Assembly (NCBI GenBank): GCA_965112735.1
Contig: OZ218957.1
Span: 744,001-808,000 of the forward strand
From: Phaeosaccion multiseriatum
Taxonomy: Eukaryota > Ochrophyta, other classes
DNA length: 64,000 bases
Direction: 5' to 3'
Each line of letters begins with the position of its first letter. Positions within the stretch are counted from its first letter, which is position 1. Both the position numbers and the translations under genes were made by a program. The notes under the pieces were generated by a model. That model had not been told where the DNA came from and searched no databases. It saw only the letters and a program-made list of their open reading frames with translations. This document shows positions 10,899 to 26,211 of the stretch, piece by piece.

Positions 10899-12155
10899 TC
10901 ATGCGTCTGTGCGTGCTGCCTTTCTTTTGGGCTCCTCATCCGCCGCGAGCTCCTCCGCCCGCCTGCCCGCTTCCTCTTCTTCTTCCTCTTCTGACTCTTC
11001 CCCTTCCTCGTCCTCGTCCTCTTCATGCGCCCCCGCCCACACTGGCCCCCAGCTAGCATGGACGCCGGCCAGATACGCCCCTGTCATAGCCCGCTTGCAG
11101 CTGATGCGCTCCTCCGGATCGTAGACGAGCATCTGCTGAAGAAGGTCAAGTCCACCCGGATCGATGGGCTGCACCACTTGTGACAAGCCAAGGCCCGTCC
11201 AGGAGGGATGCTTTTCGGTCTGAAAGTCTCCGCATGACGTCACTCCTCGCCACCTCTCTTCGCACGGAGTCCCCAGCACGTTGAAAATCTTCCACAGTTG
11301 TGAGATGCCCGTGTTGCCGCAAAAGAGCGGCATCATGGTCACCATCTCTGCAAAGATGCATCCCACCGACCACATGTCCACCCCAACACTGTACATGGCG
11401 TCCCCCAGGAGGATCTCGGGGGCGCGATACCACAGCGTCACCACCTCTTGGGTGTAGGGCCGCTGGCACAGGCTGTAGAGGCGGGCCAGACCAAAGTCAG
11501 CAATCTTGAGTGTGCCCTCTGTAGAAATAAGGAGGTTCTGCGGCTTCAGATCCCGGTGCAGGATACGGTTCGCGTGGCAAAAGTCGACGCCGGCCAAGAT
11601 TTGATAGAGGAAGGACTTGACCTGCTTCGCGGTCGGCGCCTCTTGGTTCAGACGTAGCTTGTTGAGGAAGGTGTGCAGGTCTGAGTACATCATTTCGAAC
11701 GCCAGCACCACACACTGTTCCTTACTTACGACGAACACGTCGCGAAGTCCTACAATGCAGGGATGGTCTTCAAGCTCCCGCAGCATGCTAATCTCTCGCA
11801 GGATGTTCGCCGGTAGGCCTTCATGCCGCTGTTGGCCTGGGACTGTTCTCAAGGACGTGCACTTGAGGGCGACAAGACTTCCTGACTTGCGGTCCCGTCC
11901 CCGGTATACAGTACCATGGGTCCCACGTCCAATCTCCTCTAAAAAGTGATATTGGCGCAGGTATGCGTCGTCCTTGTCCTCACACCGCCTGCGGATCCAC
12001 CCTTCTGGTTCTCCTGATTCTTCTTGCGCCACACCAGCAGCAGCACCCCCCTGATCTGCTCTTTCTTCCGCTGCTACTGGGCCAACATGCCCGTTTATGT
12101 CCTCTTCGCCAACCATCTGAGATACATGAGATTGAAGCACTGCGGGCCTAATCAT
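10899..12155 (-). CDS. Cyclin-dependent-kinase-like Ser/Thr protein kinase
   Basis: An intronless frame of 418 residues. It has a 65-residue low-complexity N-terminus, then a complete kinase domain: glycine loop GRGTHGTVY (76-84), catalytic lysine in ALKC (K98), cyclin-binding helix GLPANILREISML where CDKs have PSTAIRE, HRDLKPQNLL (200-209), DFGLAR (220-225), T-loop Thr in PYTQEVVTLWYRAPEILLG, and DMWSVGCIFAEM. The tail after about 365 is acidic and rich in Glu, with a basic end (PKRKAARTDA). PANILRE resembles CDK10/CDK11-type helices more than CDK1, but I would not assign an orthologue. It starts 184 bp from the divergent ARMC2-like gene. It is the only complete gene here without introns. 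Confidence 0.93.
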   Translation of the reverse strand: MIRPAVLQSHVSQMVGEEDINGHVGPVAAEERADQGGAAAGVAQEESGEPEGWIRRRCEDKDDAYLRQYHFLEEIGRGTHGTVYRGRDRKSGSLVALKCTSLRTVPGQQRHEGLPANILREISMLRELEDHPCIVGLRDVFVVSKEQCVVLAFEMMYSDLHTFLNKLRLNQEAPTAKQVKSFLYQILAGVDFCHANRILHRDLKPQNLLISTEGTLKIADFGLARLYSLCQRPYTQEVVTLWYRAPEILLGDAMYSVGVDMWSVGCIFAEMVTMMPLFCGNTGISQLWKIFNVLGTPCEERWRGVTSCGDFQTEKHPSWTGLGLSQVVQPIDPGGLDLLQQMLVYDPEERISCKRAMTGAYLAGVHASWGPVWAGAHEEDEDEEGEESEEEEEEEAGRRAEELAADEEPKRKAARTDA

Positions 12156-12338
12156 CAGACCGCACGATCGATGAGAGCCGCCGCACAGAATGAGAAGCCG
12201 CCAGCTGTGATCTTTCGCCGCTCGCCGCAGACTCCAACACGCCTACATGGTGTAACGGCTTTTGGGTCTATTTCCCTTCTCACCCCTCAGCGCCGCCGCC
12301 GGGCCCCATGTTTGCGTCTCTCTCAACCTGTTAGCGTA
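12156..12338. promoter_or_regulatory. Short divergent upstream region, CDK and ARMC2-like gene
   Basis: Only 183 bp separate the two start codons, so both promoters must overlap here or lie in transcribed sequence. No TATA-like element is visible. The frame leading into the ARMC2 start is open upstream, so an earlier start is possible. Confidence 0.4.
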
Positions 12339-13671
12339 ATGGAAAGGCGGGGTAGTGGAAGCGATCGGAGCATGGGCATAAATCGAACAGAGAGCTTCGG
12401 GCAGGGCAACATCGCGAGCGTAATCAAGAGTGCTCGAGCCTCCCTGCAGAACCCCTCCAGACCCTTCACCCCAGCAGAAGGGGGTGGGAGTCGCATCAAG
12501 GGCACAAGAGACTTGTTTGGGGACGTTGAATATCGCCCTCCAACGGCGCAGGGCCCAGGGAGCAGCACCAGCGCCAGCGGCAGTTGTGGCACTACCGGTG
12601 GAGGCGGGGGGGGGCTACCCCTTCGTACGCTGAAGGGGAGAAAGAGGAGGACTGCAAAGCAGAAGAAACAAACAAAGCAGCAGCGGGAAGAGGACGCGTT
12701 TGACGAAAGGCGGCATGGGAGTCCGCAGGAGAAACAGCGCTCTCGCCAGCAGTACGATCGCTGGCGGCGGGAGGGCGAGGACGGGGAGGAGGTGGAAGAG
12801 ACTGGTGTCAGAGGGCAGGAGGAGAACGAAGGTAATGACGAAGAGAAGGAGGGTGGAAGCGCAGGCTCGGTGCAGGCGCAGGTAGGCGTGCACCGGGGCC
12901 CCGCTACCAGCAGGAGCAGGACAAGCTCCCGGACCGAGGCGAACAATAATGCAGAGGAGGTGAGAGATTGAGAGTGTGTGATAGAAGATATGGAATAAAA
13001 GTCTGCCTCCCGCTACTGCCTAGTCCACTGACTTGGACTGAGGGGCAGACTTGGGCTAAAGTGTAAGCCTTTCCACGCCTCCTTTGTGTATGTAACGTAT
13101 GCCTGTCTGTACGTTTGCCACTCACACAGGATAGCAGCTCAGGCAGCGAGTTTCCCAGGTACAGCAGCAGAAGGGTAGCAGGAGGAGGAGGCGAAGGAGG
13201 AGAAGGAGGCGATGGATGGGGGGATGGCAGTAGTAACGGTGAGGACGGCGAGTATGGCGGGCTGTACGACTCGGACGACACAGCAGCGGGGCTTTCCATG
13301 GAGCTGCACCACCCCCCGACTCCAGCTGCTGTATCACCAACTGCCGATGCTGGCGTCTGCCACCGAGCTTCGTCCGGGGCGGGGGCAGGCATAGGATCTC
13401 CCTCTTCGCCGCTGTCATCGCCTTCGTCGCCCCCGTCCCTCTCTTATTCTTCTGTCGCGACACCGGGGGGGAGGAGGAGGAAGGGGGGATGCTTCTCTCT
13501 AGTACAGCAGACGGAGCTCGACGAGAGTCTAAGAGGGCTCGAGCTGGAGATGGACGTGGGAAGCAGGGGCTCATCAGCAAGCTGCAAAGTGGTGCTGGGG
13601 CTGCTCAAGGGCATGGAGGGGCTTGTGTTTGGCTTGGCAGCACAGCTGGGGCAGCAGCAGCAGTTGGTGAT

Positions 13672-13704
<33 letters not shown>

Positions 13705-16700
13705 GGGAGGAGGGCAGCAGCAGCGGTGGCAGCAGCAGCGGCGGCGGCAGCAAGGGGTGGGGAGGGAGGGCCTGCTGCAGCAGGGGCGGGTGTTCGCAGC
13801 CCTGTTTAGGGCACTCAAGGCCCCTGGGGAGGGGGAGGAGGAGGAGGAGGAGGAGGAGGAGGAGGAGGAGGAGGAGGAGGAGGAGGAGAAGGAGAGGGAG
13901 GTTATGGAAAGAGAGAGGAAGGAGAACGAGGGCTTCTCGCGGAGGAGAAGGCGGGGTGAGACCGGCCTCAGTCATTCAAGCCCTGACAGAGTGATGGCTC
14001 GCCTCCTCGCGGCGAAAGCAATCCTGCACCTGGCCATGAGTAGAGGTCTGAGTGGTGGTCGAGAGAGTGACAGCATGCAGTCTCCTTCCCAAGAAGGCCA
14101 AGACAGGGGGGCTGAAAGCAGTGGGGTCCAGGGGAAGGAGCCGGAGCCGGAGCTGGAGCGGCCAGACACGACTTGGCAGCTTGTGACAGCCTGCAAGGCT
14201 CTCTTCGACCTCAGCAGCACGCCGGGGAACGACAAGGCCTTTGTGGAGGTTGGGGTGGTGACTCAGCTTCTCGCGCTGCTGCACCTCGCCACGGAGGAGC
14301 TGAGAAGGGTATCGGATGGGCAGCAAGGGCACGGGCAGCAGTTGGTGGTACAGGGGCAGGGGCAGCGGGAGGATAGCAGGGGGGCGCGGAGGGAAGGAGG
14401 AAGGACGCCGGCTGCTGCTCGAGAGGATGATGATGAAGAGGAAGAACAAGACGAAGAGACTTACGCCGAGAGGAAGCGCAGCGAGGAGAGGCGAGGAGGG
14501 CGCCAGCAAGGAGGGGGTTCTGCTGTAACTGCCGTATCTCCAACTGTCGCTGCCCAGAGGAGTCGAAAGAGGCTGCGCTACGTCTACAATGCCCTCGTGT
14601 TCGCAACCGGCTGCCTTAAGAACGTATCCTCCTCCTCCTCCTCTTCCTCCTCCTCCTCCTCCTCCTCCTCCTCCTCCTCCTCTTCCTCTTCCCCCTCTTC
14701 CCCCTCCTCCTCCCCCTCTTCCTCCTCCTCCGCCGCTTCCCAGCTCACCCGTGACATGTATCGGGAGGGAGGCGTGGGACACCTTTGTGACTTACTACGC
14801 CGAGTGGGGGGGATGGGAGGGGAGGGGGAGGAGGGGGCAATAGTGACGCTGCTGAGGCAGGGGGAGAAGGCAACGCTGCTGACCCACGGGGTGGCCATTT
14901 TGGGCAAGTTTGCCTCTGAGAAGCGGTACCACCGACAACTCCTGCAGCACAAGGTGGTACACGTGTTGGCGACGATTGTAGGAGGGTTTCCCGACCAACC
15001 TGAGCTCCTGCTTGCACTCGCTCGCATCCTTGCCAAGCTTAGCCTGACGGAGAGCATGCGGCGTGCGATAAGTGCGGATCAAGAACACTTGCGCTGCATA
15101 TTGTCCGCGCTGATGGAGCAGGGGAGGCGGGGGGTGGGAGTGGAGGTGGGCATAGGAGAGCAGAGAGGAGGAGGGGGTGCGTGTGACGAGGATGAAGAGG
15201 AGGAGGAGGAGGACGAGGAGGAGGACGAGGAGGAGGACGAGGAGGACGAGAAGGAGGAGGAGAAAGAGGCAAGTCAAGATGAAGGATGTTACAGAGGAGC
15301 CGACACGAGGGGGGGAGGGAGGAGGAGGAGGAGGAGGAGGAGGAGGAGGAGGAGGAGGAAGCGCGGGCGCCATTCGTCCCCCCAGCTGGCGCAACAGCAG
15401 CAGTTGGTGACACAACAGCGGGAGAAGCAAGAGCGCTGCCTGGCGACGGCTGTTCGATTGGCCTTCGTTCTGGGCAACCTCACCGCCACCAACGACTCTA
15501 ATCGACGAGCCCTCGGCCTGCGCTTCGACGGCTGCGAGGGACTGAGTCTGCTCCTGCACAGCGTGGGGTCGAGGTATTTGACGTTACGCCGGCAGTTACA
15601 GAACAGGCAGCAGCAGCAGCAGCAGCAGAGGCGGCGGTTACAGAAGAAGAGGGGCGTACAGTTACAGAAGGGGTTGGGGCAGCTGCGATTGGCCTTGCAA
15701 GCTTTGCAGAGCGTGGAGGACCTTCTCATCAAGCTCGTGCGGCTGGTGGCGAACATGGGGATAAGTCAACAAGTAGGAGTCGACTTTGTATGTCGGACTC
15801 CACTTTGCATACTGCGGCCCCTGCTGGCGAGGCTTTGTAGGGAAGACGGAGGGTGGGAAGAGGAGGAGGAGGAGGAGGAGGAGGAGGAGGAGGAGGAGGA
15901 GGAGGAGGAGGAGGAGGAGGAGGAGGAGGAGGAGGAGGAGGAGGAGGAGGAGGAGGAGGAGGAGGAGGAGGAGGAGGAGGGGGAGGAGGAGGACGAGGAG
16001 GAGGAGGAGGAGGAGGAGGGTGGGAGCGAGGGTAGACCAGAGGAGGGCAAGGAAGAGGAGGAGGTGGAAAAAAACGGGAGCGAAGAGGAGGAAGAAACGG
16101 CACTAGACAGAGGGAGGGGAGATGCAGCAGTTGGTGATACAACAGTGGCAGCGGGCGTTGCTGCGCGATTGAGGAGAGAAGAGCTCCTTCTGAACCTCGT
16201 GAGCCTCATCACCAACCTCACCTTCCATGGGAGATGCACCACCGCTGCCAAGAGGAAGAGGGGAGAGCAGTTGGTGGTGCAGCAACAGCAACAGGGGGGT
16301 GCGGGTAGCTCTGCAGGTGCAGTAGCAGCACAAGTTGGTGATACACCACCACACGCAGACTACTCTGAGCGCGGAAGCGTGCTCTTCTTGCTCGCAGAGA
16401 GAGCGGAAGGAGGGTGGGCCGACGACCACGAGGAAGAGGAAGAGGAGGCGGAGGAGGAGGGTGAGGAAGGGGACGAGGAGGAGGAGCAGAAGGAGGAACA
16501 AGAAGAAGAAGTAGTAGAAGATGAGCACAAGGGGGAAGAGAAGGACGGGGGCAGTAGTGGTGGTGGTGGTGGTGGTGGTGGTGGCGTTGGTGGTGGAGGG
16601 AGAGAAGAACAAGAAGAGGGGCTGGTATCGTCGCTGGTGCGCGTGCTGTTGCACCCCAACCAGGAGGCTGTCAGAGAGGCCGCAAGGGCCTTTGGCAACT

Positions 16701-17935
16701 TCTCCAGGGATGGCAGCGTACGCCGAGTCATGTGCTGCCCCACTCACCGTCACAGTTGGCACAACCACAGGCACAACAGCAACAGCAACAACCACAGCAG
16801 CACGACACACGCCCACGCACGCGCCCGCACACGCACACGCACCCACGCACACCAAGTCCTGGTGGTACTGCTTGAGCACTCAGACAGAGAGGTGGTGTTC
16901 GGAGCGGTGGGTGCCCTCATCAACGTCATTGGCGACGCGGAGCTGTGCCGAGAGCTGCTCCACAGGGGCCATGGGATGGCGGGTGGGTGTGTATCACCAA
17001 CTGCTGGTGCTGATGCAACTGTGGTACGACGTGGACGTGGTGGTGGTGGTGGTGGTGGTGGTGGTTCTGCGAGCAGTGCTGCTGATGCTGTTGTGTCTGA
17101 GTCTGTTGGATCACCAACTTGTACACGTGGTGATGGCGGGGGTGGGGAGTTTGCGGAAGACGTGGGGCCGCAGCTGGTGAGGCTGCTTCGAAGAGCAGGC
17201 TTGGCAGACCCGCAAATGGCGACGATTGCCACAGAGGCCTTGTACAACCTACTGCTGCAGCAAGGACAGGCCACGGGCATGACCAGCAGCGACGTGCTCG
17301 GGGGTGTGTGGGTGCGTGACAGACTACACGACACACTGATGGAGCTGCTGGATGCGGCCACGGATATGGGGGAGGAGGAGGAGGAGGAGGAGGAGGAGGA
17401 GGAGGAGGAGGAGGAGGAGGAGGGGGAGGATGAAGAAGAAGAGGGGGAGAAGGGCGAGGCGCAGGAGGAAGAGGAGGAGGGGGAGGGAGAGGAGGAGGAG
17501 AAGGAGAGAGAGGGGGAGGAGGAGGACGAGGAGGGGGAGGAGGAGGACGACGAGGAGGAGGGGGAGGGGGCGAAGAGCGCAGAGGGGCGAGTCGGCGGGG
17601 CTAGGGCTGCCGCTGTACCACCAACTACTGCAGGAATGGAGGAAAGGTACGCGAGGTTTATATTCGGGGCACGTGCGGTACTGGAAGCTCTGAGAGAGGG
17701 GAGACAAGAGGAGGAGGAGCGGGGGGAGGAGGAGAAGGGGGAGGAGGAGAAGGAGAAGGAGGTGGAAGACCACCACCGCCCAGACGGCATTCTACGGCGA
17801 AAAGACAGCGGTTACGGTCGGCGGCATCGGGGCGAAGTCAAAGAGGAGGAGGCGAGGGGGGAGGAGAAGGGGGAGGAGGGGAGGGGGGAGGAGTGCTATT
17901 CGGCAGCGCCCCTTTCTCTGTACGAGGAACTGTAG
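12339..17935 (+). CDS. ARMC2: ARMC2-like armadillo-repeat protein (ciliary radial-spoke transport factor family)
   Basis: Two exons, 12339-12959 and 13130-17935, joined in phase 0; about 1808 residues, roughly double animal ARMC2. The N-terminus has the ARMC2 signature: SARASLQNPSRPFTP, then RDLFG, then YRPP, in the same order as the animal protein. The second exon holds scattered armadillo helices, for example VTACKALFDLSSTPGND, GVAILGKFASEKR, RLAFVLGNLTATND, LLLNLVSLITNLTFHG, EAARAFGNFSRD and GAVGALINVIGD. Between them are long poly-Glu, poly-Ser, poly-Gln and poly-Arg tracts from GAG, TCC and CAG microsatellites. ARMC2 proteins carry radial spokes into cilia, so this supports a motile flagellum. 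About ten copies of the GTTGGTGATACA word lie in the disordered parts. One poly-Ser tract (14624-14743) has GT...AG ends and a length divisible by three, so it may really be an intron. Confidence 0.82.
13820..17560 (+). repeat. In-frame GAG/TCC/CAG microsatellites inside the ARMC2-like exon
   Basis: Main tracts: CAG at 13675-13705, GAG at 13837-13890, TCC at 14627-14730, GAG/GAC at 15190-15265, GGA at 15312-15360, GAG at 15860-16018, GAG-rich at 16430-16520, GTG at 16558-16590 and 17038-17062, GAG at 17370-17420 and on to 17560. All keep the reading frame open. Confidence 0.92.
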
Positions 17936-18804
17936 ATGGCAGCAGACGGCAGACGCGACAGCAGAGAGCCGTGGGTGGGGTGTCATAAGTCGTCATGATT
18001 TTGCCACACAGAGGCTCCACAGAGGCAGCAGAGACTTACGTAAGTAGATGCGAGATACCGTAAGATTAGGTTTGGTAACAGAATGGATGCAAAGTAAGCT
18101 TACGTAAGGAGAGCTCAGGAGGGGCTGGCTTGTTGCTTGTGCTTGTTTTGGGTTTGGGGTGTGGGGCTCATGGGGGAGGGGCAAAGAGCGGCAGGTTGGG
18201 GTTGAAGATGCGTTACAGAAGGGAAAGGGTCGACATGTACAGTACAACCCCAGCTGTGAATATAATATTATTACGTGATGGGGATGGTTTCCTCATAATG
18301 TTACGTAAGGCTTCTTAGGGCTTCTCTTACCACTCCTTCTACACTACATGTCGAAGTGTTGTATGAGATGTCTCTCTTTGTATATATACATACATATATA
18401 TAAAGTATATACAGCATATACATAATATATAAACAGGAGAGTGACAAAAGTATAGGAGCGGTACGAGTCTACACCTCACAGACTCGTGTGTGAAGACGAT
18501 ACTTCGCTCAAGCCTTTCGCTATTTGCGCCCCCGGAGGATGGAGGATGGGGAGAGGAGGGGAGGATTTTTCTTTTACGTACATGTATAGGAATCAACCTG
18601 GTTTAGAATGACAATTAAAAGATTAAAAGAAGTGGTAATAATAATAATTTCTCTCAATGTACAGGTGGAGGGGGAGGGGGGCTGACTAGAAGGGGAGCTG
18701 CTCCCGACGCAGCAAGAATATTCCTCCCGTATAGGAATCAACCTGAGAATTACTATTATTAGTTAATTAATTTAAAAAAAAAAGAAGTGGTAATGTCTCT
18801 CTTT
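17936..18804. other. Convergent 3' region between ARMC2-like and coiled-coil genes
   Basis: No gene is seen. It holds three TTACGTAA palindromes (18036, 18100, 18301), an AT-rich TATATA stretch at 18379-18432, and two copies of TATAGGAATCAACCTG (about 18586 and 18731). The second extends into GAGAATTAC, matching a similar sequence at about 7931 in a multicopper-oxidase intron. Confidence 0.6.
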
Positions 18805-23684
<4,880 letters not shown>

Positions 23685-24267
23685 CTCTGAGGCGCAGCAG
23701 ACTGGGCGCTGTGATATACGCTCACCTCCCCTTCTTGGGCCTTCCCCCCTTTGCCATCATGTCTAAAACCCTATTATTGAAAGACGCAGAGAAGGAAGAG
23801 TGGCTAAACACAAAGGAACGCCTGGCTAAACACAAAGGAACGCCTGTTTAGTCCTCTTCGTTGAGTATCTTCCCTTCTCTCTCTTTTCCCAAATCTCCGC
23901 ACCTTGAGTCCAGGTCAGCCATCTGTGAGGACCTTTCCGCCCGAACGCGAACGCCCCACCCAAAACAGCGACTTGACTCGTTGCCGTCGACGCCGTTCAG
24001 GGAAGCAGAAGGGGGAAGTGCGGAGCAGGGGAGAGGAAGAAGGGAGGGAAGGAAAGCCCAAGGAACCCTCTTACATCCTCTTGACAGGGGAGATGGGCGG
24101 TGATTGAGGAAGAACACGGCAGAGAGAGAGAGAGAGAGACAGAGAGAGCAACACTCCATCCCTCATCGCCGTATGGTATCTATCGAGTAGCAGCAAGCAC
24201 CAGGCAGGCGGCAGGCGCAGCAGGCCACATCAGCAGCGAGCAGGGGCAGCGCCAAGGGCACGCAGCC
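23685..24267. promoter_or_regulatory. Divergent upstream region of the coiled-coil and AP-4 sigma genes
   Basis: About 580 bp. A near-perfect duplication, GGCTAAACACAAAGGAACGCCT, lies at about 23801 and 23823 (two 22-bp copies in tandem). A GAGA stretch at 24121-24150 precedes the AP-4 sigma start. No other gene is seen. Confidence 0.45.
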
Positions 24268-25084
24268 ATGATTCAATTTGTGCTGATGGTGAACAAGATG
24301 GGCCAGACCCGCATCTCTTCCTACTACAAGTGGCTCTCCATCAACGAGCGAGTGGCCTTGGAGGCCGAGGTGGTGCGGCGGTGCTTTGCGCGGAGCGAGG
24401 TGCAGTGCTCCTACTTCGAGTTCCGCGGCAACAAAATCATTTACAGAAGAGTGAGTGAGTGATGGGTGGAGTGAGTGAGTGAGTGAGTGAGTGAGTGATC
24501 ACTGCTGCTGCTGCTGCGGAGCAAATAGGTTCGCATCAACGTGGTGCCCTGGGTCCACCGCGACCGGCAAATTGAAGTGAAGCGCTCTCCTCCCTTCTCC
24601 TTGTCCGGCTCCAGCACCGGCGCCGACCTCTCCACCTCGCTGCCATCCTCCCCCTCACCCCCGTCCTGCCCCCGTCCTGCCCCCCCCCTCCCCCACTCAC
24701 ACACTCCTCAGTACGCCTCTCTGTTCTTTATCGTGGGGGTGGACGGCGCCGAAGACAACGAGCTCGGCGTACTCGAGTTCATCCACTGCCTGGTCGAGAC
24801 GCTGGACAAGTACTTTCAGTCTGTTTGCGAGCTTGACATTATGTTCAATCTAGAAAAGACACACTTCATCCTTGACGAGATGGTGAGAGGGTTGGTGATA
24901 CAGAGGGAGGGACGGGAAAGAGGGGGCGGGGAAATATTTTTCTAACCCTGCTTCCAAGGCATGGATGCGTCCTCTGGGTGCAATCTATGTTGCTCCGAGA
25001 ATTGGCAGCAGGAAGAGGCGCAACAGCCTTGATGTCACAGTTAACCCCTCCCTCGTCGCCCCCCTTCCTTCCCTCCTCCTTTTT

Positions 25085-25116
<32 letters not shown>

Positions 25117-25272
25117 AACTACTACTGTACACACAAAACCGCTGTATCATATCACCACCTGCTGCAGGTGATGAACGGGCACGTGGTGGAGGGCAACAAG
25201 GAGAACGTCTTGGCGCACGTGCGCCTCTTGGACAAGGCCAGCGAGGAGTCAGTCTTTGGAGGGCCCAAATGA
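24268..25272 (+). CDS. AP4S1: AP-4 adaptor complex sigma subunit
   Basis: Three exons, 24268-24450, 24712-24882, 25168-25272; phase-0 junctions; about 152 residues (animal AP4S1 is 144). The protein starts [20 protein letters not shown], runs through [15 protein letters not shown] joined to [12 protein letters not shown], then [18 protein letters not shown] joined to [35 protein letters not shown] and HFILDEM followed by NG are features of the AP-4 form rather than AP-1 to AP-3. The small sigma subunit stabilises the AP-4 coat, which sorts cargo at the trans-Golgi. The second intron has inverted copies of the dispersed GTTGGTGATACAG word near its ends. The first intron begins with GTGAGTGAGTGA. 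Confidence 0.9.
24883..25167 (+). mobile_element. AP-4 sigma intron with inverted ends of the same family
   Basis: It starts GTGAGAGG then GTTGGTGATACAG (24891-24903). It ends CTGTATCATATCACCACC (25142-25159) then TGCTGCAG at the acceptor; the second copy has a 5-nt duplication (ATCAT). The intron is 285 nt and not microsatellite-filled in its first 200 nt. Confidence 0.5.
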
Positions 25273-26211
25273 TGATAAAAACTTCATGGCACTGATGGCG
25301 CGCAGCTCAGTGTCCAGGTGAAACTGCGTCAATGATCGGATGTTGGAGTACCCTGGAGGGTTTGGGGTCCGTCTTTTGGGGAGCCCAAACTGAGGATGAG
25401 TGACGAGGGGAGCGGTGCGGTTACGGTACACGGCCTGCCTGCCAGGAGGGAGGTCCAGAAAGAAGGCACTTGATGCCAGGCGGTCTGGTGCACTGAAGTC
25501 AACGATCCATCGGTGTGGTAGGGCAGGCACGATGTACAGTGTACTGGAGAAACTTTGCTTGGCTTGCTTGCACAAGGCTCCGCTCTATCCGAGAGGGGCG
25601 TCTGGGACCCTGGTGGTGTGAGGGTGTGCCGACTCTGGGACCCCTGGTGTGAGTGTGTAATCCATCCTCCGAAGAGTACACGGGGTTTTTTAGTGTGTGA
25701 GGGTGTACAGGGGATCGACAGGCCCTCTGTTTTCCTTTCTTGGGCCCCTCTGTTTGTTGAGCTCGAGTGGGACGACCGCGTAAGGCCCTTACGTAAGGGG
25801 TTGGGTTTTTGGCCCCCTCGCCCTCTCGCCTTCACGTCTTGTTGGGAGAATGCGGCGGAAGAGTTGTACGGTACGGAGGGTTCGTACCAATAAACACTGT
25901 ATATAGAATATCGATGTTTTATATTTCTTCTTCTTCTTTCAAGCGCAAGGGTGTCAAGCGTTCGGGAGAACCAATTGGGAAGGCAGTTTCAGTTTCAGCT
26001 TCTTGTCCAGAGGGCTCCTTCTGGTCTTCGTCGAGAATTGCGGCGTTATAGCGAGTAGGAGGAGGAAGACAGGGAAGAGAGAGAAGGGTGCTTTGCATAC
26101 AGCCGTACTCAGCGCTGTGTGTTGGTTCGGCAGAGGAGAGGCCGTAGGGAGGCGGGGGGCAAGCGGAACTCGGCAGCGGACGTGGGGGTTCCACGCAGCA
26201 CGCAATCGCAA
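25273..26211. other. Intergenic between AP-4 sigma and TCP11-family genes
   Basis: Minus-strand frames at 25249-25575 and 25329-25835 and plus-strand frames overlap here. None shows a recognisable motif. A TTACGTAA palindrome sits at 25789. I see no supportable gene; a decayed transposon is possible. Confidence 0.4.

Noticed and set aside
24541-24711. AP-4 sigma exon starting at 24532 with [10 protein letters not shown]
   Set aside because: Using it would insert about 60 low-complexity residues inside a conserved strand. The acceptor at 24711 joins IIYRR directly to [10 protein letters not shown] as in all relatives.
25249-25893. Possible gene on either strand between AP-4 sigma and the TCP11-family gene
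   Set aside because: Overlapping frames on both strands are open, but none has a motif, splice structure or codon pattern that singles it out.
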